DNA from: Loktanella sp.
Lineage (GTDB): Bacteria; Pseudomonadota; Alphaproteobacteria; Rhodobacterales; Rhodobacteraceae
Length of the DNA: 64,000 nt
Direction: 5' to 3'
Assembly (NCBI GenBank): GCA_017390475.1
Contig: JAFPBO010000013.1
Location: forward strand, 62,001 to 126,000
Shown here: piece after piece, positions 55,330 to 64,000 of the stretch
How the letters are laid out: every line of letters starts with the position of its first letter
Numbering within the stretch: the stretch's first letter is position 1
Made by a program: the position numbers and the translations under genes
The notes under the pieces: generated by a model
Databases searched by the model: none
What the model saw: only the letters and a program-made list of their open reading frames with translations
Told to the model about the DNA's origin: nothing

Positions 55330-56855
55330 CAAGAGCTGACCTGTTCACGGAGGATCGAGGCAGTCAGCGAGATCATCAGGTAAATCCCTGAAAAAATCAA
55401 AAACGCCAGGATAGTATTTTCAAAAGCCCGCGGATAAGTCGCCTGATCCGGCACGACCGGCCGCACGCTTTCTGACAGATAGCGCACCTGCCTGTTGGCT
55501 TCAATCCGTGCGGTTTCCATCTGTGTCAGGGCCTGTTGCACCATGATCACCTGAAAGGTGTAATTTTCCTCGGCGGTCAGCAATTCGGTATTGCGCGCGG
55601 CCATCGAGCCCTGATTATCGGCTGATCCGATCAGTTCGGCCCGCAGATTGCCGATGAGCTCGTCAATATTGGCAATCTGGTCACGCAGGGCCTGAACCTG
55701 CAGATCGCTGGGCCGGGCGACATTCAGTCGCGATTGCAGCACCAGTTGCAACCTTTGCCGGTCGGTTTCCAGCCCGGCGATCTGGGCCAGGCGTGAGGCG
55801 GATTCGCTGACCGGGTCGATCTGCTGAACTTCTTGCTGGATCGCCAGCCAGCCTGCCAAAGCCTCTGCCCGGCGTCGTTCGGCCGCTTCATAGCTTTCTT
55901 GCGCGCCTTGCATCTGGTCGGACCGCAGGCGGCTGGTTAATTGGTCCACCTGTTCTTCGGCATAGCGGATCAGCGCCTGTGAGAATTCATAGGCTTTTTC
56001 TGGTGACGCTGCGATCACCTCCATCCGGATCAGACCTTCGGTCGGATCATAGCTGATGATGACATGGCTTTTGAAAAGTTTGAACGCCTCTTCGTTGCTG
56101 GCATCTGGGGCAAGCCGCTGGATCGGATCGATGGACGGATCGCTGAAATGCGCCTTGAACCCGTGGTCGGCATCCAGCCGCAGCATCGCTTCGCGCGAGG
56201 CAAGATAGGATTGCACCGCGATACTGTCCTGCTGGGTGGCCATCGAGGTACCCTGAAACAGATTTGAAAACCCCGATGCCCCCTGCTGTGGCTGCGCCTG
56301 CTGGATGACGATTTCTGCGTTGGTCGCATACATCGGGGTCGCGACTTTGTAGTAATAGTGACCTGCCAGAAATGTCGGCAACAGGATGAAGATCGCCAAC
56401 CGCGTGATCAGCAGCGCCAGTTTGCGTCGGCGACGGCGGGCGATATCACGCTGTATTTTGATGATCTCTGACGCATTCTTGTTGGCCCGTTGCAAGGTTT
56501 TGGTCGTGGGCAGCGTGTTGGCCTTGTCGATCGTATCGGGCAGCTGGACGCGACCGGCAGGACCGGCCTTGGACTGCACCAGATCCAGTACGGATTGCCT
56601 TTCGAATGGATTGATCCCGGCCTGGCGCAATTGCCGGACGGCGTCGTAATCTGATCCGACCGACAGACCCTGCTTTTGGGCGACACGCCGGGCCAGCCGC
56701 AGCTGACGCGCGCTTAGTCCTTCCTGCGCGATTGTATCCAACTGGTCTTGCAATGTTGGCCCCGTCGTGGCGGCAGGCGTCGCTGTCGCCTCCGCCGCCG
56801 GTGCGGCAGCATCCGGGTGGATACGGAATCTCTGGACCCTAGGCTTGGTAGTCAT
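55329..56855 (-). CDS. kpsE: Capsule polysaccharide export inner-membrane protein KpsE-like
   Basis: A 508-residue protein of the polysaccharide co-polymerase/membrane-periplasmic adaptor type. A disordered Ala/Pro/Thr-rich N-terminus, a cytoplasmic part (40-145), a membrane helix near 146-167, a long coiled-coil periplasmic region (about 320-470, EEQVDQLTSRLRSDQMQ onward) and a second membrane helix near 483-502 are seen. It spans the periplasm and links the ABC transporter to the outer membrane. It overlaps kpsT by 17 bases. Confidence 0.85.
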   Translation of the reverse strand: MTTKPRVQRFRIHPDAAAPAAEATATPAATTGPTLQDQLDTIAQEGLSARQLRLARRVAQKQGLSVGSDYDAVRQLRQAGINPFERQSVLDLVQSKAGPAGRVQLPDTIDKANTLPTTKTLQRANKNASEIIKIQRDIARRRRRKLALLITRLAIFILLPTFLAGHYYYKVATPMYATNAEIVIQQAQPQQGASGFSNLFQGTSMATQQDSIAVQSYLASREAMLRLDADHGFKAHFSDPSIDPIQRLAPDASNEEAFKLFKSHVIISYDPTEGLIRMEVIAASPEKAYEFSQALIRYAEEQVDQLTSRLRSDQMQGAQESYEAAERRRAEALAGWLAIQQEVQQIDPVSESASRLAQIAGLETDRQRLQLVLQSRLNVARPSDLQVQALRDQIANIDELIGNLRAELIGSADNQGSMAARNTELLTAEENYTFQVIMVQQALTQMETARIEANRQVRYLSESVRPVVPDQATYPRAFENTILAFLIFSGIYLMISLTASILREQVSS

Positions 56856-57492
56856 AAAGTGCTTTCGCCTCTTCAAGAGTATCGAACAGATAAAGCTGAC
56901 CATTGCGCAGCACAGCGGCGGATTTTGCGAACCGTTCCAGCGTGGCTGCCTGATGCGACACGATGATGATCGTCGTGGTTTCCAGCCTTTGGCGCAGGAT
57001 ATCGCCGGCCTTGCGGTTGAACTCTACGTCAGTCGCGCTTGGCATGCCTTCGTCGATCAGGTAAATATCGAATTCCAGCGCCAACATCAGTGCAAAGGTG
57101 AACCGTTGCTTCATTCCGCTGGAATAGGTGCCGACCGGCATATCAAAATATTCCTCGATCCCGCACAGCCAGCGGCAGAACGCCTCTACATAATCGGGGT
57201 CCAGGCCGTAGAGCCGGGCAATGTAGCGGCTGTTTTCCACCGCGCTCAGCTTGTTGATCACACCGCCCATGAACCCCAGCGGAAAGGAAATCCGGCAGGC
57301 CCGGGTGATCGTGCCCTCGTCAGGTTTTTCCAGCCCGGCCATCATATTGATCAACGTCGTCTTGCCGGTGCCATTGGGGGCCAGAATGCCCAGCGAATTC
57401 CCCAGTTCGACACGAAACGACACGCGGTCAAGGATCACCTTGCGCTGCGTGCCGGTCCAGAAAGATTTGCTGACATTTGCAAATTCCAGCAT
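56839..57492 (-). CDS. kpsT: Capsule export ABC transporter ATPase KpsT-like
   Basis: A 217-residue ATPase energising export of capsular polysaccharide. The Walker A motif is APNGTGKTT near residue 43, the signature YSSGMKQRF near 133, Walker B IYLIDEG, and the switch histidine IIIVSHQ. The N-terminal MLEFANVSKSF(WTG) and short length match KpsT/CtrD. AGGACAC precedes the ATG at 57492; longer frames upstream are not supported. The permease KpsM is not in the window. Confidence 0.88.
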   Translation of the reverse strand: MLEFANVSKSFWTGTQRKVILDRVSFRVELGNSLGILAPNGTGKTTLINMMAGLEKPDEGTITRACRISFPLGFMGGVINKLSAVENSRYIARLYGLDPDYVEAFCRWLCGIEEYFDMPVGTYSSGMKQRFTFALMLALEFDIYLIDEGMPSATDVEFNRKAGDILRQRLETTTIIIVSHQAATLERFAKSAAVLRNGQLYLFDTLEEAKALYDYQA

Positions 57493-57774
57493 GTGTGTCC
57501 TGTGAATGCGCCCGGCTTGGGCCCACGCTATGATGGCAGGCAAGGTGTTAACAGGCGCTGACTCCGGCCCGGTCGTCAGTGGATACAATTGAAATAAGGC
57601 AAGATTACAACGAGATTGGCGTGAACATGTGACGCGTCGCGCGGGCAGGGCGGCTTGCGCACTTGCCCTTCTGGCTCGGTCTGGCATGATGCCATGATAA
57701 TGCAAAATAAAACATATGCTTGACACTGGTCGTAGCAGGCTACTCTTCGGTGATGATAAAACAGGACCAATGAT

Positions 57775-58644
57775 ATGACAAAACTTGCTTTTCTCGGTCT
57801 CGGCGTGATGGGTTTTCCAATGGCGGGCCATCTGGCTGCGGCGGGGCATGATGTGACCGTTTACAACCGCACCCGCGCCAAGGCCGATGCCTGGGTCGCC
57901 CAGCACGGCGGACGCGCAGCAGATTCGCCAGCGGCGGCGGCCGAAGGGGCCCAGATTGTGCTAGCCTGCGTCGGCAATGATGACGACCTGCGCGCGGTCT
58001 GCACTGGTCCCGACGGTGCATTCAATGCGATGGCCAAGGGCGCAATCTTTGTCGATCATACGACTGTGTCGGCAAAGGTAACCCGCGAGCTATACGCGGC
58101 AGCCGGAGATCTGGGGCTGGGTTTTGTCGATGCACCGATATCGGGCGGTCAGGCGGGGGCCGAAAACGCACAATTGTCGATCATGTGCGGCGGCGATCAG
58201 GCGCATTACGACCAGATCAGCCCGGTGATCGAGGTTTACGCCAAACTCGCCCGCCGGATCGGTGACAGCGGCGCGGGCCAGATGACCAAGATGTGCAACC
58301 AGATCGCGATTGCCGGTCTGGTGCAGGGCCTGTCAGAGGCGATGCATTTTGCCGATAAGGCAGGTCTTGACGGCCATGCCGTGATTGAGGTGATTAGCCA
58401 AGGTGCAGCGGGCAGCTGGCAGATGAACAATCGTTACAAGACGATGCTGGACGATCATTTCACCCATGGTTTCGCGGTCGACTGGATGCGCAAGGATCTG
58501 GGCATCTGCCTTGATACCGCCAATGAAAACGGCGCCAGCCTACCGGTTACGGCCCTGGTCGACCAGTTCTATAAAGATGTGCAGAAAATGGGCGGCGGGC
58601 GCTGGGATACATCAGCGCTGTTCAAACGCTTGCAGGCTTTGTGA
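57775..58644 (+). CDS. 3-hydroxyisobutyrate dehydrogenase-family oxidoreductase (GarR/MmsB-like)
   Basis: A 289-residue beta-hydroxyacid dehydrogenase. The NAD(P)-binding loop is LGLGVMGFPMAGHLAAAGH at the N-terminus, the substrate segment FVDAPISGGQAGAENAQLSIMCGG is near 118, and the catalytic lysine is in GAGQMTKMCNQ near 173. Substrates in the family include tartronate semialdehyde and 3-hydroxyisobutyrate; neither is decided here. AGGA precedes the ATG. A TTGACA at 57720 with TACTCT 15 bases on is a possible but tight promoter. The upstream 282-base gap is shared with kpsT. Confidence 0.82.
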   Translation: MTKLAFLGLGVMGFPMAGHLAAAGHDVTVYNRTRAKADAWVAQHGGRAADSPAAAAEGAQIVLACVGNDDDLRAVCTGPDGAFNAMAKGAIFVDHTTVSAKVTRELYAAAGDLGLGFVDAPISGGQAGAENAQLSIMCGGDQAHYDQISPVIEVYAKLARRIGDSGAGQMTKMCNQIAIAGLVQGLSEAMHFADKAGLDGHAVIEVISQGAAGSWQMNNRYKTMLDDHFTHGFAVDWMRKDLGICLDTANENGASLPVTALVDQFYKDVQKMGGGRWDTSALFKRLQAL

Positions 58645-58648
58645 CCGG

Positions 58649-59431
58649 ATGACTGATCTGGATACCGCCCATGCGGCGATGGCGGCGGCACCGGATGACG
58701 ATGCCGCCCGCTTGCGGTTTTATGAACGGCTGGCCGACAGCGAAATCTTTCTGCTCCTCGGAGCAGAGGCGCAGGGCGATCAGATCACGCCCGCGCTGTT
58801 TGATGTCGAAGATGGGCAATATGCGCTGATCTTTGATCGCGAAGAACGGCTGGCCGATTTTGTCGGACGTGCTGCTCCCTATGCGGCCTTGCCCGGGCGG
58901 GCGCTGGTGCAGATGCTGGCCGGGCAGGGTGTCGGGCTGGGCCTGAACCTTGAAGTCGCGGCATCAGCCATGCTGATTCCGGCGGATGCGGTGGATTGGC
59001 TGGCACAGACCTTGCTGCATGGCCCGTCCGAGACCGAGGCGCGGTTGACCGCCGTTGCCGCCCCGCGCAACCTGCCGCAAAGCGTGGTCACGGGGCTGGA
59101 CCGTAAACTCGCCATTGCCGCTGGTCTGGCGCATAGCGCTTATCTGGTGGCCGCCACCTATGACAGCGGCGCGCAGGGCCATGTGCTGGCTTTCGTTGAT
59201 GCTGCCCCCGGCGCGGAAAAGGCGCTCGCCGCAGCGGCGGGCGAGGCGCTGACATTCTCGGGGATCGAGGCCGGGGTTATGGATGTGCTGTTCCTGCGCG
59301 CCAATGATCCGATGACCGCGAGGCTGGCCAAAGTCGGTCTGCGTTTTGAGCTACCCGCACCGCCAGAACAACCGCGCTATACGCCAGTCGCCCCCGGGAT
59401 GGACCCGGAAAAGCCACCCAAGTTGCGCTGA
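58649..59431 (+). CDS. SseB-family protein
   Basis: A 260-residue cytoplasmic protein starting MTDLDTAHAAMAAAPDDDAARLRFYERLADSEIFLLL. That segment and YALIFDREERLADFVGRAAPYAALPGRALVQML mark the SseB N-terminal domain, and the rest forms the C-terminal SseB region. Function is poorly defined; the name derives from a Salmonella/E. coli sulphurtransferase-enhancing annotation. It starts 4 bases after the preceding dehydrogenase stop with a weak ribosome binding site. It converges on ghrA. Confidence 0.8.
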   Translation: MTDLDTAHAAMAAAPDDDAARLRFYERLADSEIFLLLGAEAQGDQITPALFDVEDGQYALIFDREERLADFVGRAAPYAALPGRALVQMLAGQGVGLGLNLEVAASAMLIPADAVDWLAQTLLHGPSETEARLTAVAAPRNLPQSVVTGLDRKLAIAAGLAHSAYLVAATYDSGAQGHVLAFVDAAPGAEKALAAAAGEALTFSGIEAGVMDVLFLRANDPMTARLAKVGLRFELPAPPEQPRYTPVAPGMDPEKPPKLR

Positions 59432-59463
59432 TTTTCGCACACTTTCCGCGTTGGAACCTTACC

Positions 59464-60396
59464 TTAATACCCCCGGCCGCGATCGACGACATTAAGAAAC
59501 GGGCGACCGGTTTCGCCGCGGCGGATGTTATCGACGATGATTTCTGCTGCGGTCTCGGCGCGGGTCGTGGCGGCGATATGCGGGGTGACGGTCACTTGCG
59601 GATGCGCCCAGAACGGGTGATCTGCGGGCAAAGGCTCGACCCGGAACACATCCAATGTGGCATGTGCGATCTGTCCGCTGTCCAGGGCGCGCAACAGGGC
59701 GTCATCGTCAATCAGTGGCCCGCGGCCAGGGTTGATGACAAAAGCGCCCTTTGCCAGCAATGCAAGGCTATCGGCATTCAGGATATTCCCGGTCTGCGGC
59801 GTCTGTGGCAACAGGGTGATGACGATCTGCGCATCGGTCAATGCCGCTTTCAACCCGTCATCGCCATGCAGGCAGCGCAGACCCGGCACGTCCTTGGCTG
59901 ACCGGCTCCAGCCGGTGACGGGAAAGCCGAAGGCGGTCAGCGCCTGACCACAAGCGGCCCCCAAAGCCCCGATGCCCAGAATTGTCACAGGCCGGGCCTT
60001 TGCCAAGGGCGGGGTGATCTGATCGCGCCAGATACCGTCCTGACCGTGGATATGCGCATCTATCCCCAGATGATGGCGCAAGGCATGGCCGGTCACCCAT
60101 TCAACCATGCCCTGCGTCAGGCTGGTATCGACCAAACGGCACAAAGGCTGGGTCAGGGTGGCATTGTCCACCACGGTTTCTACCCCGGCCCAAAGGCTCA
60201 GCACGGCCTTGGTCTTTGTATAGGGCGCGAAATCCTTTACCGGGCCATTGGGGGCGAAGACGATATAGTCCGTCTCGGCGGGTACCTGGTCACGGGACAG
60301 ATCCACGTCCAGACCAGCGGCGGCAAAGGCGGCGTTCAGCGGGGCGTGATATTCTTCCCAGGCGGCCGGTTTGGCGGAAAACAGAACCTTCAACAT
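59464..60396 (-). CDS. ghrA: Glyoxylate/hydroxypyruvate reductase A
   Basis: A 310-residue D-2-hydroxyacid dehydrogenase of the GhrA branch. The NAD(P) loop is ILGIGALGAACGQAL near 140, the catalytic Arg is in INPGRGPLIDD near 222, Glu in FRVEPLP, and His in VTPHIAA near 274. It reduces glyoxylate and hydroxypyruvate. The start ATG shares one base with the rodA stop, so it is translated as the last gene of the cell-shape operon, an unexpected position for a metabolic reductase. Confidence 0.9.
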   Translation of the reverse strand: MLKVLFSAKPAAWEEYHAPLNAAFAAAGLDVDLSRDQVPAETDYIVFAPNGPVKDFAPYTKTKAVLSLWAGVETVVDNATLTQPLCRLVDTSLTQGMVEWVTGHALRHHLGIDAHIHGQDGIWRDQITPPLAKARPVTILGIGALGAACGQALTAFGFPVTGWSRSAKDVPGLRCLHGDDGLKAALTDAQIVITLLPQTPQTGNILNADSLALLAKGAFVINPGRGPLIDDDALLRALDSGQIAHATLDVFRVEPLPADHPFWAHPQVTVTPHIAATTRAETAAEIIVDNIRRGETGRPFLNVVDRGRGY

Positions 60397-61535
60397 CAGC
60401 GTGGCCTATGGACATGGGCGCTTTGCACCAATCCGAAGGCTGCCATCAATACCACCATGGCGGATCCGCCATAGCTGACCAGTGGCAGCGGCACGCCGAC
60501 CACGGGCAACAGACCCGTAACCATGGCCATATTCACAGCAAAAAACAAAAAGAAAGTCACGGCAATCCCCAAAGTCAGCAAGGATGCAAAGCGATCCTTG
60601 TTCGTCATCGCCGAGGCGATGCAAAAGATGATGATCAGTGCATAGAGCGACAGCAATGTGATGGCACCGACAAAGCCGAATTCTTCGGCCAGCGTGGTAA
60701 AAATGAAATCGGTGTGTTTTTCCGGCAGGAAATTCAGCCGCGACTGGGTGCCCTGCATGAAACCACGCCCGGTCCAGCCGCCTGATCCCAGTGCAATCTT
60801 GGCTTGTGTGATGTTATAGCCTGCGCCCAAAGGATCATTGCTGGGGTCGATAAACGTGTCGATCCGCCGATACTGATAATCCTGCAGGATCTGCCATGGT
60901 GTGCCGCGGCTTTGAAAAACCGCAACGACAGCCCCGACCCCGGTGCCAACGACAGTGACGAAATAAGCCCAATGCACACCGGCCAGAAACATGACCGCAC
61001 CGCCGCCCGTCAACAACAACAACGCCGTGCCAAGGTCGGGTTGCTGCAACACCAACGCCACCGGCACAAGGATCAGTGTCACCGGGACCAGCACCCAGAA
61101 CGGATGTGACTTCCGGTCCAGCGGCAGCCAGTCGTAATAAGCGGCCAGAAACATCACCATGGTGATCTTGGTCAGCTCAGAAGGTTGCAGCCGCATGAAA
61201 CCCAGATCAATCCAGCGCTGTGCGCCCATCCGCACCTCGCCAAATAGCTCGACCCCGACCAACAGAGCCACTGATCCGCCAAAAGCAACAAAGGCGATGT
61301 TGCGCCAGAACCAGATCGGCACCATCGCAACGCTGATCATCACCCCCAGCCCAAGGGCAAAGCGTTTCATCTGCGGCTCCATCCATGGAGACATTGATCC
61401 GCCGGCGACGGAATAAAGCATCAGGAACCCGGCACAGGAGACCGCCGACAGCAGCATGATCAGCGGCCAGTGCAGATACAAAAGCTTGCGCGCCCCAGTG
61501 GGGACGAACTTGGTGTTATATTCCAGATAGCTCAT
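60396..61535 (-). CDS. rodA: Rod-shape SEDS glycosyltransferase RodA
   Basis: A 379-residue membrane protein of the SEDS family that polymerises peptidoglycan glycan strands for elongation. About ten membrane segments are visible. Conserved pieces include GAQRWIDLGFMRLQPSEL, LQQPDLGTAL, GWTGRGF, FLPEKHTDFIFTTLAEEFG and GVPLPLVSYGGSAMV. The ATG at 61535 overlaps the mrdA stop as ATGA; the longer open frame upstream is excluded by that. It acts with PBP2. Confidence 0.95.
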   Translation of the reverse strand: MSYLEYNTKFVPTGARKLLYLHWPLIMLLSAVSCAGFLMLYSVAGGSMSPWMEPQMKRFALGLGVMISVAMVPIWFWRNIAFVAFGGSVALLVGVELFGEVRMGAQRWIDLGFMRLQPSELTKITMVMFLAAYYDWLPLDRKSHPFWVLVPVTLILVPVALVLQQPDLGTALLLLTGGGAVMFLAGVHWAYFVTVVGTGVGAVVAVFQSRGTPWQILQDYQYRRIDTFIDPSNDPLGAGYNITQAKIALGSGGWTGRGFMQGTQSRLNFLPEKHTDFIFTTLAEEFGFVGAITLLSLYALIIIFCIASAMTNKDRFASLLTLGIAVTFFLFFAVNMAMVTGLLPVVGVPLPLVSYGGSAMVVLMAAFGLVQSAHVHRPR

Positions 61536-63472
61536 GCGCGGCCTTGGCTGCGCATACCGGCGGGGATGCGCGCGGCGATCCGGCGTTGCTGCTCGGCGAT
61601 CTGGTCGCGCAGGTTGCTGGGATAGGCCTCCAGCGGGGGTGGGCCACCATATTGTGCCTGCAGGATGATATCGCGCGCAATGGGGGCGGCTGTCGCCGAG
61701 CCGCCACCGCCGTGTTCGACGATGACCGACACGGCGTAGCGCGGATTTTCGAGCGGCGCATAGCCCACAAACAAAGCGTGGTCCCGGCGTTCCCATGGCA
61801 GATCATTGTTGCTGATCACACCGGCAGCACGTTCCTCTGGGGTGATCCGTCGTACCTGGCTGGTGCCGGTCTTGCCCGCCATCTTGCGGCCTTCGGCGAT
61901 GATCCGCGATCCGTAAGCAGTGCCGCGGGTTTCATTACAGACGGCATCCATGGATGCGCGGATCCGGCGCAGGGTGTTTTCGTTCAAGCCCAGACTCGGC
62001 CCGATGCCGCTGGGCTGTTCGATCCCGTCGATCAACCGCACCAGACGTGGCGTGATCTGCATGCCCGTCGCCAGCCGCGCAGTCATCACCGCCAGCTGCA
62101 AAGGTGAGGTCAGCACATAGCCCTGTCCGATCGAGGCATTGACCGTATCGCCGATCCGCCAGTTTTCACCGCGCACAGTGGATTTCCATTCCCGATCCGG
62201 TGCCAGGCCAGAGGCAACAGCCGATAGCGGCAGGTCATAGCGTTCGCCCAGACCCAGCTTGCGCGCCATTTCCGCGATCTTGTCGATCCCGACACGCTGC
62301 GCGATATCGTAGAAATAGACGTCACAGCTTTGCTTGAGCGCTTCGTGCAGGTTCATATTACCATGGCCGCCGCGCCGCCAGCAGTGAAAGCGGATGTTGG
62401 ATACGTCGGCATGACCGGGGCAATACACTGTGTCATTGGCCGTCACGATGCCTGCCTCGATCGCCGCCAGCGCGGTCACCATTTTAAAGGTTGACCCTGG
62501 TGGATAGGTGCCCTGCACGGCTTTGGCCGCCATCGGGCGGTATTTGTTTTCATTCAACGCCCGCCAATCAGCGACCGAAATCCCGCGCACGAACATATTG
62601 GGGTCGAATGTCGGGGATGAGACAACAGCGCGCAGATCGCCGTTTTCGAGATCAAGGACGATACCGCTGGCTGATTCGCCTTCAAGCCGCGCCTGCACAT
62701 AGGATTGCAGATGGCTGTCGATGGTCAGTTGGATATCCTTGCCAGGGATGCCTTCCTGGCGATCCAGTTCGCGCATGATCCGGCCTGCGGCGCTGATCTC
62801 GATCCGGCGCGTGCCCGCACTGCCGCGCAATTCCTCCTCCAGGCGGTTCTCGGCACCGGTTTTGCCATATTCAAATTTGGGGATCTGCAGCAAAGGGTCG
62901 GGGTTTTCGATCTGGCTTAGGTCATAGTCGCTGACCGGGCCAACATAGCCCACGACATGCGCCATATCCTCGCCCATCGGATAAAAACGGCTAAGCCCGA
63001 CTTCGGCCTGCACCCCTGGCAGGACTGGCGTGTTCAGATTGATCTGGGCCACATCATCCCAGGACACACGTTCCAGAATCGTTACCGGCACAAATGGTGC
63101 ACGGCGGCGCATTTCTTCCATGGCGCGGGCCAGCACTTCGGGCTGGATGTCGATGATTTCGGTCAGGCGCGCCAGCACCTCGCCGATATCACCGGCATCC
63201 TCGCGGATCATGACAACCCGGTAATTCTGTTCATTGGCGGCGATTGCGATCCCGTTACGATCAAAGATCATCCCACGTGCCGGCGGCAACAGGCGCATGC
63301 TGATGCGGTTTTCCTCGGCGAGCATGCGGTATTGATCGGCCTGTTCAACCTGCATGTCGCGCAGCCGGTACCCGATTGCACCCATCACGCCAACCTGCAG
63401 CCCGCCCACCACAAGTGCGCGCCGCCCGATGATGCGGCTGCTTTGGATCACATCCTTTGAAGGCCGTTTCAT
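61532..63472 (-). CDS. mrdA: Penicillin-binding protein 2
   Basis: A 646-residue class-B transpeptidase cross-linking lateral wall peptidoglycan. One membrane helix is near residues 18-36, a dimerisation domain follows (MLAEENRISMRLLPPARGMIFDRNG), and the transpeptidase domain holds Ser327 in STFK, an SCD motif near residue 380 (KQSCDVYFYD) and KTGT near 548. It works with RodA encoded next to it. The start overlaps mreD as ATGA. Confidence 0.95.
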   Translation of the reverse strand: MKRPSKDVIQSSRIIGRRALVVGGLQVGVMGAIGYRLRDMQVEQADQYRMLAEENRISMRLLPPARGMIFDRNGIAIAANEQNYRVVMIREDAGDIGEVLARLTEIIDIQPEVLARAMEEMRRRAPFVPVTILERVSWDDVAQINLNTPVLPGVQAEVGLSRFYPMGEDMAHVVGYVGPVSDYDLSQIENPDPLLQIPKFEYGKTGAENRLEEELRGSAGTRRIEISAAGRIMRELDRQEGIPGKDIQLTIDSHLQSYVQARLEGESASGIVLDLENGDLRAVVSSPTFDPNMFVRGISVADWRALNENKYRPMAAKAVQGTYPPGSTFKMVTALAAIEAGIVTANDTVYCPGHADVSNIRFHCWRRGGHGNMNLHEALKQSCDVYFYDIAQRVGIDKIAEMARKLGLGERYDLPLSAVASGLAPDREWKSTVRGENWRIGDTVNASIGQGYVLTSPLQLAVMTARLATGMQITPRLVRLIDGIEQPSGIGPSLGLNENTLRRIRASMDAVCNETRGTAYGSRIIAEGRKMAGKTGTSQVRRITPEERAAGVISNNDLPWERRDHALFVGYAPLENPRYAVSVIVEHGGGGSATAAPIARDIILQAQYGGPPPLEAYPSNLRDQIAEQQRRIAARIPAGMRSQGRA

Positions 63473-64000
63473 AAACGCTGTCCTATCTTTCGCAGATCAC
63501 CCGGTGCAGATCGCGTCACACCGAACACGTAATGTGTCACCACTACAACCACCGGATAAATCACAATGCTGCCACCAAGCTGCATCATGGTCAGCCCCAA
63601 TGGGGCCTGTGGTGTCAACACGATAGCAAGGACCAGACGGTTCGCCAATGTTATGACTGCAAGTCCCGCGGCGACAAAGCCCCATTCGGCAAGAAATGGC
63701 ATCGTGCGCAGGTCGCGGTGACGGTTGCGGATTGCTTCGGTCAGCAACACCACCAGAGCGGCCCACAGGCCCGGCGGCCGCTGTAACAGCAGATCGGTTG
63801 CAAAAAATACCGCAGCGACAAGATAGACCGGCACGTAATCTGGCCTGCGTGCAATCCAGGCACAGGTCAGCGCCAGCAACAGATCGGGGGCAGCCCAGGT
63901 TGCTGGTCGCAGGTCCAACGGCACCATATGTGCAATCGTGATCACGCAGGCCAGCAACACGAAAACCGCGCGCCTGATCCAGATGCGGGCATCGCCAAAT
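63469..64000 (-). CDS. mreD: Rod-shape determining protein MreD, 5' end cut by window edge
   Basis: Membrane protein of the elongasome, with at least four or five hydrophobic helices (PDLLLALTCAWIA, VYLVAAVFFATDLLL, LVVLLTEAIRNR, LAVITLANRLVLAIVL, IYPVVVVVTHYV). The internal GTG at 63960 is unlikely to be the start. The frame stays open to the window edge with RIWIRRAVFVLLAC, which reads as normal MreD N-terminus, so the gene begins beyond 64000. It overlaps mrdA by four bases. Confidence 0.85.
   Translation of the reverse strand, partial: FGDARIWIRRAVFVLLACVITIAHMVPLDLRPATWAAPDLLLALTCAWIARRPDYVPVYLVAAVFFATDLLLQRPPGLWAALVVLLTEAIRNRHRDLRTMPFLAEWGFVAAGLAVITLANRLVLAIVLTPQAPLGLTMMQLGGSIVIYPVVVVVTHYVFGVTRSAPGDLRKIGQRL

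Noticed and set aside
57720-57746. TTGACA / TACTCT promoter before the gene at 57775
   Set aside because: The 15-base spacer is short for a sigma-70-type promoter; mentioned only as a possibility in that gene's entry.

Overview
The window reads as a chromosomal segment of a Rhodobacteraceae (Roseobacter-group) alphaproteobacterium. The reasons are the high-GC, densely packed, translationally coupled genes; the nucleoside-salvage, DmdB/DmdC-like acyl-CoA, ectoine-degradation (doeA/doeB) and CheB/CheD chemotaxis genes; and intergenic repeats of the type GCCTCCGGCGGG-ATATTT that I associate with this group. The placement comes from gene content and recognised protein families; no database was searched. 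I see no prophage, insertion sequence, CRISPR array or plasmid replication gene. Two tRNA genes are present, tRNA-Gly(TCC) and tRNA-Gln(TTG).

Layout, 1-23 kb: a propionyl-CoA synthetase cut by the left edge; a glycosyltransferase-like gene coupled to a malic enzyme/phosphotransacetylase fusion (maeB), with an 18-bp perfect palindrome just upstream of maeB; the pyrimidine/purine salvage operon cdd-deoA-deoB-add-upp; a membrane protein resembling an M48 peptidase without its zinc motif; a fatty-acid beta-oxidation block (acyl-CoA ligase, fadJ-like, thiolase, GST, acyl-CoA dehydrogenase, two MerR regulators); a divergent pair of hotdog thioesterases with a MATE exporter; and a DUF952 gene coupled to pyrD.

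Layout, 23-41 kb: a periplasmic 5'-nucleotidase; tRNA-Gly; an ABC exporter; a second acyl-CoA synthetase; a nine-gene chemotaxis operon (STAS-cheY-cheA-cheW-cheR-cheY-unknown-cheB-cheD) with no receptor gene; two tandem L,D-transpeptidases; a DsbA-like oxidoreductase; and a copper module (copZ, copA, cueR) whose promoter carries a textbook CueR/HmrR operator inside a 19-bp spacer.

Layout, 41-64 kb: an Orn/Lys/Arg decarboxylase; gabT; a second class-III aminotransferase divergent from doeA-doeB, together suggesting diamine and ectoine catabolism; an ECF sigma factor, anti-sigma factor and fasciclin-protein set; a divergent regulator fusing a PAS-like region, a LuxR-type helix-turn-helix and an alpha/beta-hydrolase domain; tRNA-Gln; a BON-MscS channel; capsule-export genes kpsT and kpsE with kdsA; a hydroxyisobutyrate-dehydrogenase-family gene with an SseB-like gene; and the elongasome genes mreD-mrdA-rodA ending in a coupled ghrA. 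mreD is cut by the right edge.

Most of the content is ordinary chromosomal metabolism. The items most worth a second look are the LuxR/hydrolase fusion, the CheB with a degenerate receiver domain beside an unknown small che-operon protein, the dead M48-like protein, the maeB palindrome and the two intergenic repeat families.
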